A DNA stretch of 64,000 bases from Wurfbainia villosa (taxonomy: Eukaryota; Streptophyta; Magnoliopsida; Zingiberales; Zingiberaceae). Position 1 is the first letter of the stretch. Every line of letters begins with the position of its first letter. This document shows positions 10,195 to 21,982 of the stretch, piece by piece. Below the pieces are notes generated by a model that had not been told where the DNA came from, ran no database searches, and saw only the letters and a program-made list of their open reading frames with translations. Made by a program: the position numbers and the translations under genes. Location of the stretch: positions 62,144,288 through 62,208,287 of the forward strand of contig CM046006.1 in NCBI GenBank assembly GCA_025175895.1, written 5' to 3'.

Positions 10195-13132
10195 ATATTA
10201 GATACCAGATGTGCATCTCACATTTGTACCAATGTACAGGCGCTGAGAAATAGTAGGGCATTGACAAAGGGCGAGGTGGACCTACGAGTAGGCAATGGAG
10301 CAAGAGTTACTGCTGTTGCTGTAGGAACTTATGATCTATCTCTACCCTTTGGGCTTGTACTAGAATTAGATGAATGTTGTTATGTGCCTGCATTAACTAA
10401 GAACATCATTTCAATTTCTTGTTTGGACAAGAAAGGATTTACATTTATAATAAAGAACAAATATTGTTCGGTTTATTTAAATGATATATTCTATTATAGT
10501 GCACCTCTAATGAATGGACTCTACTTTCTAGACTTAGAGAGCCCTATCTATAACATAAGTACCAAAAGGTTCAAGTCAAATGAGTTGAACCAAACCTATC
10601 TCTGGCATTATCGCTTAGGTCACATAAATGAGAGTCGCTTATCTCAGCTCCATAAGGATGGGCTGCTAGACTCATTTGATTTTGAATCATATGAGACATG
10701 CGAGTCTTGTCTTTTAGGCAAGATGACCAAGACTCCCTTTAGTGGACACAGCGAAAGAGCAACAGACTTGTTAGGACTTATACATAGTGATGTATGTGGC
10801 CCTTTCAATGTTGTAGCTAGAGGTGGTTACAGGTACTTCATTACATTTACTGATGACTTCAGTAGATATGGTTATGTGTATCTCATGACTCATAAATCAG
10901 AATCCTTTGAAAAGTTCAAAGAATTCAAGAATGAAGTACAAAACCAGCTTGGCAAGAGTATTAAGATACTTCGATTAGATCGAGGTGGTGAATACCTTAG
11001 CCATGAGTTTCGTGACTATCTAGCTGAGTGTGGGATTCTATCCCAACTCACTCCTCCTGGAACACCACAGTGGAATGGTGTATCCGAAAGGAGGAATCGT
11101 ACCCTATTATATATGGTACGATCTATGATGAGTCACACAGATCTTCCTATATCCTTTTGGGGATATGCTCTAGACACAGCAACCTTTACCCTTAACCGTG
11201 TATCATCCAAGGCTGTGATAAAGACACCATATATGATATGGACAGGGAGAAATCCCAAGATGTATTTCATGAGTATTTGAGGTTGTGAGGCTTACGTTCG
11301 ACGTCAAGTCTCAGACAAACTGAGACCCAAATCCGATAGGTGCTATTTTGTTGGATATCCCAAGGACACAAAGGGATATTACTTCTGCATTCCCAGTCAG
11401 CACAAAGTGTTTGTGGTAAAGACTGGGGTTTTTCTAGAAAGGGATTTTGTTTCTAGAAAAACTAGTGGGAGTATGTTCAATCTTGAAGAAATTCAAGATA
11501 AGGACCATAGCACTGAAGCCTTGATGGAGGTTGAACAGGAACCACAAAGTGTGGTGGGTGATGAGGTTGTTGCACAAAGAGTTGTGGAATAACCACCTGT
11601 TCAGGTAGACCTGCCTCTTCGCAAATCTAATAGGGTACATCATCAGCCTGAGAGATACTCATTTCTCTAGTCTGACCATGATGACGTTATGCTCATTGAG
11701 AATGAGCCTACCTCCTATCAGGAAGCTGTGATGAGCCCAGATTCTGAGAAATGGCTAGAGGCCATGAGATCCGAGATGGAATCCATGTACACCAACCAAG
11801 TATGGACTTTGGTTGATCCACCTGAAGGGGTCAAACCCATTGCGTGTAAGTGGGTTTTTAGGAGAAAGACTGACATGGATGGACTTACGCATACCTATAA
11901 GGGTCGATTGGTGGCTAAAGGTTTCAAGCAAATTCATGGTATTGACTATGATGAAACCTTTTCTCCAGTGGCGATGTTTAAGTCCATTCGGATCTTGCTT
12001 GCTATTGCAGCATACCACGATTATGAGATCTGGCAGATGGATATCAAAATCGTTTTTCTGAATGGAAACTTACTCGAGGATGTGTACATGACACAACCTG
12101 AGGGTTTTGTAGATCCACAGCATACTGGGAAAGTATGCAAGCTGCAAAGGTCCATTTATGGGCTAAAGCAAGCTTCTCGGAGCTGGAATCTTCGATTCGA
12201 TGATGTGATCAAATAGTTTGGTTTCATCAAGAATGAAGATGAACCCTGTGTCTACAAGAGAGTTAATGAGAACATAGTTGTCTTCCTTGTATTGTATGTG
12301 GATGACATACTACTCATTGGGAATGACATCCCTTCGCTACAGTCTGTGAAGACTTGGCTAGGGATGTGCTTCTTAATGAAGGACTTAGGTGAACCAACCT
12401 GTATTCTAGGCATCAAGATTTATAGAGATAGATCTGAGAGATTGCTTAGCCTAAGTCAGAGTACATACATTGACACGGTATTACTACGGTTTACCATGCA
12501 GAATTCCAAGAAGGGACTTCTGCCGATGTCACATGGTGTGAGTCTTTCGAAGACTCAAAGTCCCTCTTCTAGAGAGGAGAGAGACCGCATAGATAAGATC
12601 CCTTGTGCATCTTCTATAGGATCTATCATGTACGCCATGTTGTGTACTCGTCCTAATGTCTCGTATGCTTTGAGCATGACGAGTGGATACCAGTCAGATC
12701 TAAGTGAGCATCACTGCATAGCAGTCAAGAATATTCTTAAGTACTTGAGAAGGACTAAAGAATAATTCTTGATATTTGGAGGCGATGAGGAGCTAGCTGT
12801 AAAGGGTTACAGCGATGACAGCTTCCAAACTGACCAAGATGATTATAGATCGCAGTCAGGGTTCGTGTTTTGCTTGAATGGTGGCGCTGTGAGCTGGAAG
12901 AGTTCCAAGCAGGACACAGTTGCTGATTCTACAACAAGAGGCCGAGTATATCGGTGCTTCCATCTCATTCGAGAGATTATCGATAGAGGAGATGTGAAGT
13001 ATTGAAGAGTACCCACAGAGGCTAACATCGCAGATCCCTTGACCAAGGCTTTGGCACAGAAAAGCATGATGGTCACACTAGGTCATTGGGTATTAGATAC
13101 TACAGTGATTGGCAATAGTGCTAGTGGGAGAT
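10195..13132 (+). pseudogene. pol: Pol of element A (PR-INT-RT-RH), multiply broken
   Basis: Protease: ILDTRCASH at 10195, where the active-site triad reads D-T-R instead of D-T/S-G. Integrase: zinc region (HYRLGH, CESC) and the three catalytic acids with 35 residues between the second D (LDRGGE) and E (SERRNR). In-frame stops lie at 11278, 11590, 11669, 12214, 12763 and 13003. Reverse transcriptase: KARLVAKG-type motif (GRLVAKGF), WQMDIK, and an intact YVDD at about 12295-12306. RNase H: starts GYSDDSF but a deletion after VADSTT removes much of the domain before the tail NIADPLTKAL. The 3' part to the polypurine tract (GTGGGAGAT, 13124-13132) is non-coding. Not functional. Confidence 0.9.
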
Positions 13133-14968
13133 TGTTAGTGAAAGCCCTAGAGTCAATCATATGATGATTGTTGTATGGACTTTATTGTATCATATTCCTA
13201 TTCATAAAGGCATGGTTATTATATTAACTTGTATTGGTGCCAAATAAACTAAGTATAATAACGTCCTTGAGTAGTAGGTTCTTATCTATATCAATCGATT
13301 GGTTGAATCGATAATGAGATGATATAGAGAACACTACTCTTAATCATTCCTAGTCAAGTATTAACATTCAGGGACAATGTTAATGCATAGAGACTAGCAT
13401 GTAGGTCAACACGATGACTTGATCTCACAAGTCATGGATATGAGATATAAAGTTGACACATGAGTATGCATTGGAGAATGTATACTGAATAACTCGCCAT
13501 GAGAAAGTATCATGGATCGTTATATGAGTATCATATACTTTCTCATGTGGCTAATTAGTATGACTATTAGTCCTTAGACCTGAAGTCACCATGGTTTCGT
13601 ACATAAGGAGTTGCATACTTTGGCTTCGTCAAACGTCACCCGTAAATGGGTGGACTATAAAGGTGATTACTAGGTATGTAACAAATTATGTGGAGGGATG
13701 TGAGTGATGTAGATGGGATCTATCCCTCCTATATGACGGGAGTGACATCGTTATTCTTGATAGAGTGAGACCATGAAGTGCATGGACATGCCCAAATGAG
13801 TCAATATGAGATATTGAGCTCATTTGATTAGAGTGAGTCTACTTGGAGTTCAAGATATAGATTGTACCGAGGATGACACTGTCTATGCCTCGATTGGTCA
13901 ATCTAGATGTCAAGGATAGAGGGACATTGTCACATATTGTGAGAGTCACAATTAGTAGTCACAAAGGTGATGTTGGAGCTCAACATTCTTGTAACTTGGG
14001 TAGCAATGATGTGTTGCTAGATACCGCTCATTGCTTATGTTCCTAAATCGGTTTAGGGACATTGCCAACGTTACAAGAACCTATAGGGTCACACACAAAG
14101 GGAAATTAGATGGAGATTAGGTTCATATGATGAACCATGAGGATTAGGTTCATGGGATGAACCAAATTGGATTCAGAGTAATCCTAATTAGACTAATTGA
14201 GTTGGACTCAATTTGATTCAAGTGTTGAATGAGTCTAATTTAGATTTGATTCATCAAATAAATTTAAATTAATGAATAGAGATTCATTAAATTAAATTGA
14301 CTTGAATCAAATTGTTGGATTTGATCGACCATGGGAGATAAGAGGTCAAGTTTGACTTGACTTGAGAGGGAAGATGAAAGGTCAAGTTTGACTTGACCAA
14401 ATGCCATGTCATGATGATGACTTGGCATGGCCGGCCAATGATGATGTTCCACATCATCATTGACTTATCATGTGGTGCCACCTCATGAGGTAGACCAAGA
14501 GCCATTGGCTCTTGGAGTTACATGCATGCATGTAACCCCCCAAGTCATGAAGTGGCCGGCCACTTCTCATTAGATGAGAATTGATTTTGTGTGAGTTACT
14601 CCAACTTCATCTTCTTCCTTGGATCATCTTCCTCTCAAACTTGCTCTCCCAACCTCATCTTGGCCGAACCATCCAAAGGGTTCTAGCACACTCAAGGTTG
14701 TGTTTTCTCCACCTATTGCTTGTGTGGATACCAATAGAGGAGTGTGCACTTGACACTCTCGAGTTCCGGCGAAGCTTTTGGACGAGCGGGATAAGCGAAG
14801 GGCATCGCTACGAGGGTAATACTCTCACCTTCTAGATCTAAGGTAGATCTAGGGTTTTATAAACACATACATGTTTTTGTTTTAATATATCTTCGCACCG
14901 ATCCGTGGTCAGACTTCCGGGGTTTCCGCAACGCAAAAAGCAGTTTTTGTGGCTCGGAAAGTCCAACA
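13133..14968 (+). repeat. Second LTR of element A
   Basis: Starts TGTTAGTGAAAG after a polypurine tract and ends GTCCAACA. It serves as 3' LTR for the first internal region and as 5' LTR for the truncated second one, because a primer site follows at 14970. Nearly identical to 5846-7680 apart from scattered substitutions and small indels. Confidence 0.9.
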
Positions 14969-15691
14969 GTGGTATAAGAGCCACATGCGAAGCATTGATG
15001 TGTTTCGTTTTTGTAGTTTTTATATTAGATATAAAAATTACAGATTTTTATGTTTCTGTAAATTTCCTATTTTTATAGAATTTTTGGATATTTTTCTCGA
15101 AGAGTCGAAGCAACGAGTGTTGGGACACTTGTAGGCTTCAACAATCGAGAAAAACTCTCCGAAACGGCGAGTTCTCGCTTTAGGTTTTTGGGACAGCGAT
15201 TTAAGTCACTGTAAGATCGTATTTGGGACACTCGCAAAGTTTATTTTACGAGTATGGGTGATGCCCCTAACCCTGAAAGGGGCCTTGTCCCGCGATCGCG
15301 CCCGGAAACCGCTTAGCGGTATCGTTACGGAGAGGTGACTCATAAAATTGAAAAAAATTAGGAAAAATTATAGAAATTTTCTGTAAAATACATAATTTAG
15401 AATTATGTATAATTCTGTGATGGTCATGGCCCAAGAACCCCAATGTGATTGGACTTAATATGTTGTAATTCATAATACGGCATGTGTGCCATTTTTGTGG
15501 TTGTGTGTGTTGTATAGGGTATGCGACCTGTGCGTCGTGCCTCTTCTTTTAAAATTCTAGTTGTAAATAGTTTTAGACTCGAATGTAACTCAAGTTTCAT
15601 GTTTGTAATATACAAAATGAAGCGGTGGAAGGTCCACTTCTAGACGGAGTTACGAGAAGGGTGCCGACGACACATGGCGGTCAAAGGAGGC
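14969..15691 (+). mobile_element. Truncated second internal region of element A
   Basis: This copies 7681-8406 (primer site, leader start) and stops at GGAGGC, joining directly to solo LTR P sequence. It shows that A is part of a tandem sharing an LTR, as produced by unequal recombination between LTRs, followed by deletion. Confidence 0.85.
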
Positions 15692-15780
15692 GCACACATC
15701 AAACCACATAAACATCCTAACTTAAACCCTTTGCCACACACATCAAAACCAATAACACACTTGGGTTGATTTCCCTAACA

Positions 15781-15893
15781 CTTAGTGGCATTCCTAGGTT
15801 TCTTTGAAACCTTGGCCACTAGACACTTACCACGGTCAACTCAAGGGATGACTTTCTTTGTGACCTTGGTACTCCTAGACCTAGAGATGATTC
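15781..15893 (-). pseudogene. gag: Gag piece of element F (piece 3 of 4)
   Basis: A 113-bp island between solo LTR P and element D. On the minus strand it encodes SRSRSTKVTKK and CLVAKVSKK, matching SRSRKTK and CLVAK in the D and E gags, and contains one in-frame stop. Its ends are the target duplications GATTC (shared with 28468) and CTTAG (shared with 5213). Confidence 0.85.
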
Positions 15894-17280
15894 TGTTGGT
15901 GCAATCGGCCTAGTACCTTGATGGTATTTTGATGATAGACAAAACTCATGACATGGGATTGTCATGGGAAAGTCCAACATGGGGTTGGCATGGAAAATCC
16001 AAGCAGGAAGCTTGGTGTGGGAAAAGTCCAAAGCATTGCGAAGTCGTGCGCTTGGTGCATGTGGGAAGTCTTGATGACTTGGTAAGTTCACTAGGCTCGG
16101 GGTCCTTGAGTCGGTGAAGGTTGGAATTGCGAAGCCGTGCGCTTGGTGCATCCGAGGGACCGCAAGACGGGGAGCGAATGGAGTGTGGCCCAAAGGGGAA
16201 GCATACTTCTAGGGCATGAGACGAGAAGGATGGCGTTGCGAAGCCGTGCGCTTGGCGCATCCGAGGGACGTAGGCCGAGGGAAGAGAGCTTCGGTGGGGA
16301 ACTCCATGAGGGATAAGGTGGACTTGGCCAAGTGGCTAAGACTGAGTGTCGGAGACTCAAACTTGATGTTTGAGAGTTTACCCGACGGTCGGATGCTCAA
16401 ACAACTTGGTGTTTGAGGTTTTGCCCGACAGCAGTCGACTAGCATAGGTGCCGGTTCGACTGATCCGAGTCAACTAGGGTTCGACTGGTGTAAGGCTGCT
16501 TTTTGGTGCTTGGCGATCATTGCCATGGATTAGCGATCGGTGATGTCGGCAGCGATCACCTGAGGGATGGATCGTGATGATGGGAGTGTCGCGAGCACAG
16601 AACGCTCCGTAGCCGACTGGGTAGTCGACTACTAGGTGACCAGTCGACTAATGAGTCCCATCAGTCGACTGGTAGGTGATCCGTTGGAACTTGTCCAACG
16701 TGGATCTGGTCGTTGTGAGACAACGGCTACAAGGGCAGTCGACTGGGGCCTTTTGGCAGTCGACTGCTAGGCGCAAAAACAGCTCGATGCAGGTTATAAA
16801 TGGAGCTCGAGATGGAGGTTTTTGCCAAGCCTTTTGTGAAGCTATTGGAGGGGAATTGCTGCTGCATTCCAGACCTTCAAGAGCCATCTAAAGCAAGCGA
16901 CAAGAAAGCGATCAAAGCAATTGTGTAAAAGTTCTCTTTTGTATTGTCTTTGTATTTCTTCTTGTATTTCATATTACTTGTTGTAATAGCTTGTGAGAGG
17001 TTTCTCCACCTCCGACGTGTAGTCGAGAAGGAGTGTTGTTAGTGTCGTGCGCATAACACGATCTCGAGGAGCTCACCCGTGGAGTAGGAACCATTCGGTT
17101 CCGAACCACGTATATCTTGTGTTTTGTAGTGTGCTTGTGTTGTTAGTATTCATATTTGTATTAGTATTCCGCTGAGCTAACAACGATTGTAGACGAGCAC
17201 GCAACGAGAACGAGTAAATTCGATAACCAACGAACGAGGGCTATTCACCCCCTTCTAGCCGGCCAACCGATCCTCCAACA
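15894..17280 (+). repeat. 5' LTR of element D
   Basis: TGTTGGTGCAATCGG ... CGATCCTCCAACA, 1387 bp. U3 has several 'gcgaagccgtgcgcttggtgcat' repeats (about 16030-16265), then a block of palindromes (16430-16775) just before the TATA box. Reverse-strand open frames here repeat the word SARLRN only because of these repeats. Confidence 0.9.
16795..16802 (+). promoter_or_regulatory. TATA box of element D 5' LTR
   Basis: TATAAATG within GGTTATAAATGGAGCTCGAG, directly downstream of the CAGTCGACTG block. The 3' LTR keeps the same motif at 27982. Confidence 0.65.
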
Positions 17281-17282
17281 AG

Positions 17283-17294
17283 TGGTATCAGAGC
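17283..17294 (+). promoter_or_regulatory. Primer-binding site of element D
   Basis: TGGTATCAGAGC, exact initiator tRNA-Met complement, two bases after the LTR end. Confidence 0.92.
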
Positions 17295-17337
17295 AAGGCG
17301 CTTGTCGAGGACTAACCGCCGACACAAGCAATTCAAG

Positions 17338-18927
17338 ATGGCCGGCTATAACCTTCAACCACCAAAGTTCGAAGGAGATTTCCTATGGTGGAGAAGAAAA
17401 ATAGAGGTATACCTAGAAACCGATTTTGATTTTATGATTATTATAGAAAACGGTTTTGAAATGCCTAGGGATAAAAACAACAAGCCAATTTAGAAGTCAA
17501 AATGGACCCAAGACCAAATCAAAGATTTCAAGACAAATCTCAAGGTAATCAAGTTGCTTAGTGATTTGTTACCTAACACTATTTGGTCTAGATTGGGTGA
17601 TTATAGGGATGCAAGGGAATTATGGAATAAGGTAATGAAATTCCAAGAAAATTCCCAACCGGCACAAGTAGAGGAAGATGCCGTGGAAGAAGAAGCACCA
17701 TCCACTTTCGAAGATGTGGATGACTTGGTGGAGACCTCCACCTCTAGCATTGAGGGGGAGGAGAGGCAATCTTCCATCCCGGATCAAGAACAAGAAGCAT
17801 CCACATCCGGGAGAAGTGAAGATCAAGAAGAGGCTTCCACCACCTCCCTAGGTAACTCATGTATTATAATTAATCGTAAAGATTATATAACTTGTTTTGA
17901 GTGTAGGGAGAAAGGGCATTATAAGAGCAAGTGCCCAAAATTGGCTAAGAAGAAGACACCGGCATCAAAAGTCAACCTAAAGTCAAAGGATGCCGGAGTT
18001 CCCTCAACCAAGAGCAAAGAGCACATTGTGTGTTTTAAATGCAATGAAAAGGGACACTATCGAAGCCAATGCCCTAGGGGGAGGAAGAAAGGGCAAGAAG
18101 GGGCTACACAAGTAGGGGGAGCTTCTCAAGCTAACCCTAAGGTATATCTTAATGTACCTTCAATTCCTAGAATTAAAAAGCATGATAAGAATTATTTTAG
18201 TTCACTTGCAATTATAAATGAAAAGCATGCTAAGAAAAATAAATATGTTTGTCTAGGTGCCAAGCATGTTTATATGACTAAGGACAAATCTAGGACAAAT
18301 AATACTAGACCTATTTTACCTAGGGAGTCAATTAGGAGAGTTGAAGAAAACTTGGGTATTAATCCCAAGAAATCTAGGCACATGCCTAAGAGGAAGAACC
18401 TTTCCCAAAAACCTAATGAAAATTCAAAATTGGGAAAATTAGAGCTAGAAAACCAAGCCTTGAGGTCAAGGCTAGACAAATTAGAGAAGACCCTAGCAAT
18501 AATTAAAAATTCAGTTCAAGGGTCAAATACACAAAAGTCAAGACCTAGGGTTCAAAAATGGTCTAAGGGCAAGGAAGGTTTGGGTCACAAACCAAAGCCC
18601 AAGGAGACTTATCATAATGTTCCATTTAATTATGGAACAACATCTAGGTCTAGAAAAACCAAGGCTAATAGGGAAGTTGTCCCTAAGTCTAGCCATGGTG
18701 TTTGCTTAGTGGCTAAGGACTTAAAGAAAACCAAGAAAGCCACTAAGAAGGTCAATGGAGGAGTCACCTCTAGAGTTGACCTAGGAAAGACCCAAAAGAC
18801 TATGGTTTTAAAGCCTAAAAGGGTCATTAGGAAGGTATCTAGGGAAGTTATCCCTAGAGAATACCTTGTTAACCCAAGGAGCTCCAATAGGTATTGGGTT
18901 CCTAGGAGCGTGATTGACTCACGCTAG
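17338..18927 (+). pseudogene. gag: Gag of element D, one in-frame stop
   Basis: The start at 17338 is the first ATG that gives the Gag N-terminus (PPKFEGDFLWWRRKIEVYL) 44 bp after the primer site. A single TAG at 17491 interrupts an otherwise open frame of 529 codons plus stop. Order: capsid-like region (LLPNTIWSRLGDYRDARELW), an acidic Ser/Glu-rich linker (residues about 105-175), two CCHC zinc knuckles (CFECREKGHYKSKC near 186; CFKCNEKGHYRSQC near 232), a heptad-type coiled coil (KLELENQALRSRLDKLEKTL, near 365), then a long basic tail ending NRYWVPRSVIDSR. Sirevirus Gags are known for an extended coiled-coil C-terminus. No pol follows. Confidence 0.88.
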
Positions 18928-20477
18928 ATGGGTTAGGGTGTGTCAACCCTAAGTGGATGGGTAGTTAACCTAGCAATGATAAGTTGACACATTAGGGTGT
19001 GCCAATATGCTTTGAGAAGTTAAAAATGATTTAAATTGGCACAATTAGGTCCTAGAAGCATTGGTGTGCCATTTTGGGTTTTTGGCACACTAGGAAAATG
19101 AATGACATTAAGGCAAAATTGAATTAACTTATAGAAATGGCAATTTGGGTTTAACACTTAGGTATTTTATACCTTAGTTACTTTACTTGCCATAATTTAT
19201 TTGCCTTGCCATGTCATGACATCATTTTCATTTTTATCTATAAAAATGTCATGATAATGCTTAGACTTATTTTTATATGTCATGTATGCTTAAATGTCTT
19301 TCACATGCCATGACATCATGATTTTGGCATATGCTTTTATTTATATCATATCTATGCCATAATCATATCATGCATATAAATAAAATGAAATTAAGGACTA
19401 TGGCATGATTTGATGGGAATCAAATAATATTGTCCTAGAAATATGCATGAGACAATTATAAGAACAAAAACCCACATCTCACTAGATTAATTGCCTTGAA
19501 TGTGTTTTACACATCTAGATATAAGTGAGATGTTTAAGGAAAAGAAATTAAAGGGTTCAAAAACATTTTGAAAAACCTTGGTGAAGTCTATCTTTTGATA
19601 GCCATCATCATTGAATGGGATGATACAAAGAGGGCTCTTTATTGAAGCTTTTCTTAAAATTTGGACTTTGTATCAATCTCCTAAGTTAATGGGTAAAATA
19701 AATTTCCAATATTTTTCACCCATAATGATTGTGATAAGTAATATACATACCAAATTTCAATATTTATCAACTTATGTATATTTACTTACGAATTTCAGAA
19801 ATTCATTTCTGAAATTAAATATCAAAATGTAGTTATCGGTCATTGCCATGGTGGCGGTCGGTGATAGGTAAATGTGATTTGATTTGATCATTGCCCTTCG
19901 GGTAAATCTTGATGGTTAGGCCCATGTTCAGCTAGGTTAAGGTCCCCTAACCACTCCTAACCCTAGGACATTCTTGGGAGAGCATTAGAAAGGGTGGAAA
20001 TCCATTGGACATGGATTAGGAGTTGGGTTGAGGGTGAGTATCAATTTTAAGGTGGGAGAAAGTTCATTGTTGAACTTTGCCTTAAATTTGATTTGGTTAA
20101 TGTTCCTATTGGCTTAGGGACTCTCCAAGGACATTGTTGGTGCAATGGTCAAGGGGGAGCAAGCCTCTAGGGGGAGGAATCCATCATGGGAAGATGGATG
20201 TGTATTTCCTCATGGGAGGAAAATTGGGTTGCCTCTCTTTAAGTGATATGGGATCACTAGAAAGATGGTAGGCATGTATTCCTCCAAGGGAGAGATATAA
20301 GATCTCATTGGGATATGAGACATTCATACTCTTGGGGAGGACCTTTTTGATGTAATGTCAAAAAGGGGGAGAAGTTACCAAGTTACCAATTAGGGTTCGT
20401 TGGAATTCTCATTGGGATATGAGAATTGCCAATATGGGAGAATTGGTAGACTTGAGATGGTAGTTTTGTCAATCATC
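18928..20477 (+). other. 3' non-coding region of element D
   Basis: No protein-like frame. The first part (to about 19400) is AT-rich with repeated TGTCATGACA-type words. Further on are a 27-nt internal copy of the LTR-terminus context (20129-20155) and G-rich polypurine-like words (CAAGGGGGAGC at 20150, CTAGGGGGAGG at 20168, AAAAAGGGGGAGAAG at 20359). Multiple polypurine-like motifs before the 3' LTR are a known Sirevirus trait. Collinear with E (21999-23887, minus). Confidence 0.75.
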
Positions 20478-20491
20478 AAAAAGGGGGAGAT
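20478..20491 (+). promoter_or_regulatory. Polypurine tract of element D
   Basis: AAAAAGGGGGAGAT immediately before the TGTTGGTG start of the 3' LTR; this is the plus-strand primer for reverse transcription. Confidence 0.88.
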
Positions 20492-20566
20492 TGTTGGTGC
20501 AATCGGCCTAGTACCTTGATGGTATTTTGATGATAGACAAAACTCATGACATGGGATTGTCATGGG

Positions 20567-21982
20567 TGTTAGGAATATTGGAAGCGGCTAGAGGGGGGGT
20601 GAATAGCGTTCATTCGTTCGTTGATGGAATTTGATCGCGTTCGTGTCTACAAGTTTGTTAGTGCGCAGCGGAAATAGAAATGATAACAATAACGAAATAA
20701 ACAATCACACACGAACACAATTGTTTAACGTGGTTCGGAACCGCACGGTTCCTACTCCACGGATCGGGTTCGTACGAACCCTAGTGATGCACACGCAATC
20801 ACCAATCAATAATAACTCCTTCTCGGAACAATTCGGAGGCGGAGAAACCTCGTACAATATGATTACAACAATAATCAAAAGGCTACAAGCTAATACAATG
20901 AAATACAAAGAAAGACTAATAAAGAAAAACACTTTACAAATCCTCTTGAATGCTTGATCGCTAGGTTGATCGAGTAGCACTTGGAGACCCTGAATTGCAG
21001 TAGCAACTCACCCCAAATCGCCTCAAAGAACCCCTTGGTTTTTCCTCTATCACGAGCTCCTTAAATAGCTTCAACCTGTGCTGGAAAAAGTCGATCAGTC
21101 GACTGATCGGGACCATCAGTCGACTGATGCCACTGTTGTCGTGAGACAACGGTAAGATCCATGCTGGATAAGTCCAATGGATCTACCATCAGTCGACTGA
21201 TGATGACCATCAGTCGACTGATGGAGTCCTCACTCGACCAGTCGAGTCTCGATACGTGGCGAATTCTCAAGCACCGATCGGTGATCACACGATCACCGAT
21301 CGGCTCGAGCCATCGACCGACTTCCCTCCGGCAAAGGGATCAAGGCCATAACTTCGCAAAACCCTAGTTGACTGAGGTTTTAGTCCAAGTATGGTGCCCC
21401 CATACTTGCTAGACCACCCATAGCCTAGACCTAAGCCTTCTAGCCATCTCCATCAGTCTCACACCTCTCGGATCCCTCCAAGTCATCCATGACTTGTTCA
21501 TCCATCGCGCTAGCCTTCAGATGCTTCCATCGGCTATGTCATGCTAACGGTGTCTACACCGCCAAGGCACATTGGACTTACGCCGCCAAGACTCCGCTTG
21601 GACTTTACGCCGCCAACCATTGGACTTATGTTGCCAAGACTATCGCTTGGACTTTACGCCGCCAATATCAAACCCTTGGACTTCTCAAATGCCAAAACCA
21701 TGCTTGGACTTTCGCTTGCCAACCCATGTTGGACTTTTCATGCCAAGACCATGCTTGGACTTCCCTTGCCAACCCATGTTGGACTTTCCATGCCAAGACC
21801 ATGCTTGGACTTTCCCTTGCCAACCCATGTTGGACTTTCCATTTGCCAAGTACTCAAGACTTGGACTTCCCATGACAATTACATTGTCATATATTTTTGT
21901 CGAAACATCAAAACACATCAAAACATTACTCGAGCCAAGCTCGAGTCCTGGTCAATCGTGACCTGGGCCGATTGCACCAATA
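20567..21982 (-). repeat. 3' LTR of element E
   Basis: 1416 bp; on the minus strand starts TATTGGTGCAATCGG (terminal TG mutated to TA) and ends ATTCCTAACA. Degenerate 'ttggacttt(cc)atgccaagaccatgc' repeats at 21560-21870 are near the LTR start; the palindrome block is at 21090-21300. Shorter than the 5' copy by about 86 bp because of differences in that block. Confidence 0.9.

Larger units (their letters stand above)
5846..15691 (+). mobile_element. Element A, Angela-like Ty1/copia, partial tandem (LTR-int-LTR-int)
   Basis: Order: LTR (5846-7680), primer site, long leader, gag, pol, LTR (13133-14968), then a second primer site and the first 723 bp of a second internal region, breaking off at 15691 inside P. 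LTRs of about 1.83 kb, the CCHC Gag and the pol order PR-INT-RT-RH fit the Angela/BARE group of Ty1/copia. Coding regions carry at least seven stops and two deletions. The left terminus is TA rather than TG. No right target duplication because the second unit is truncated. Confidence 0.85.
5218..15780 (-). mobile_element. Solo LTR P, split by element A
   Basis: The outer ends are TGTTGGAGGATCG at 5218 and ...CCCTAACA at 15780, flanked by CTTAG on both sides (5213-5217, 15781-15785). The flanking gag sequence reads on across it. P resembles the LTR of element L (51133-61920) at both ends. No P-type internal sequence is present, so it is a solo LTR left by recombination between two LTRs. Its own sequence is 5218-5845 plus about 15692-15780; element A fills the middle, and some of the middle of P may have been lost at A's ragged right junction. 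Confidence 0.85.
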
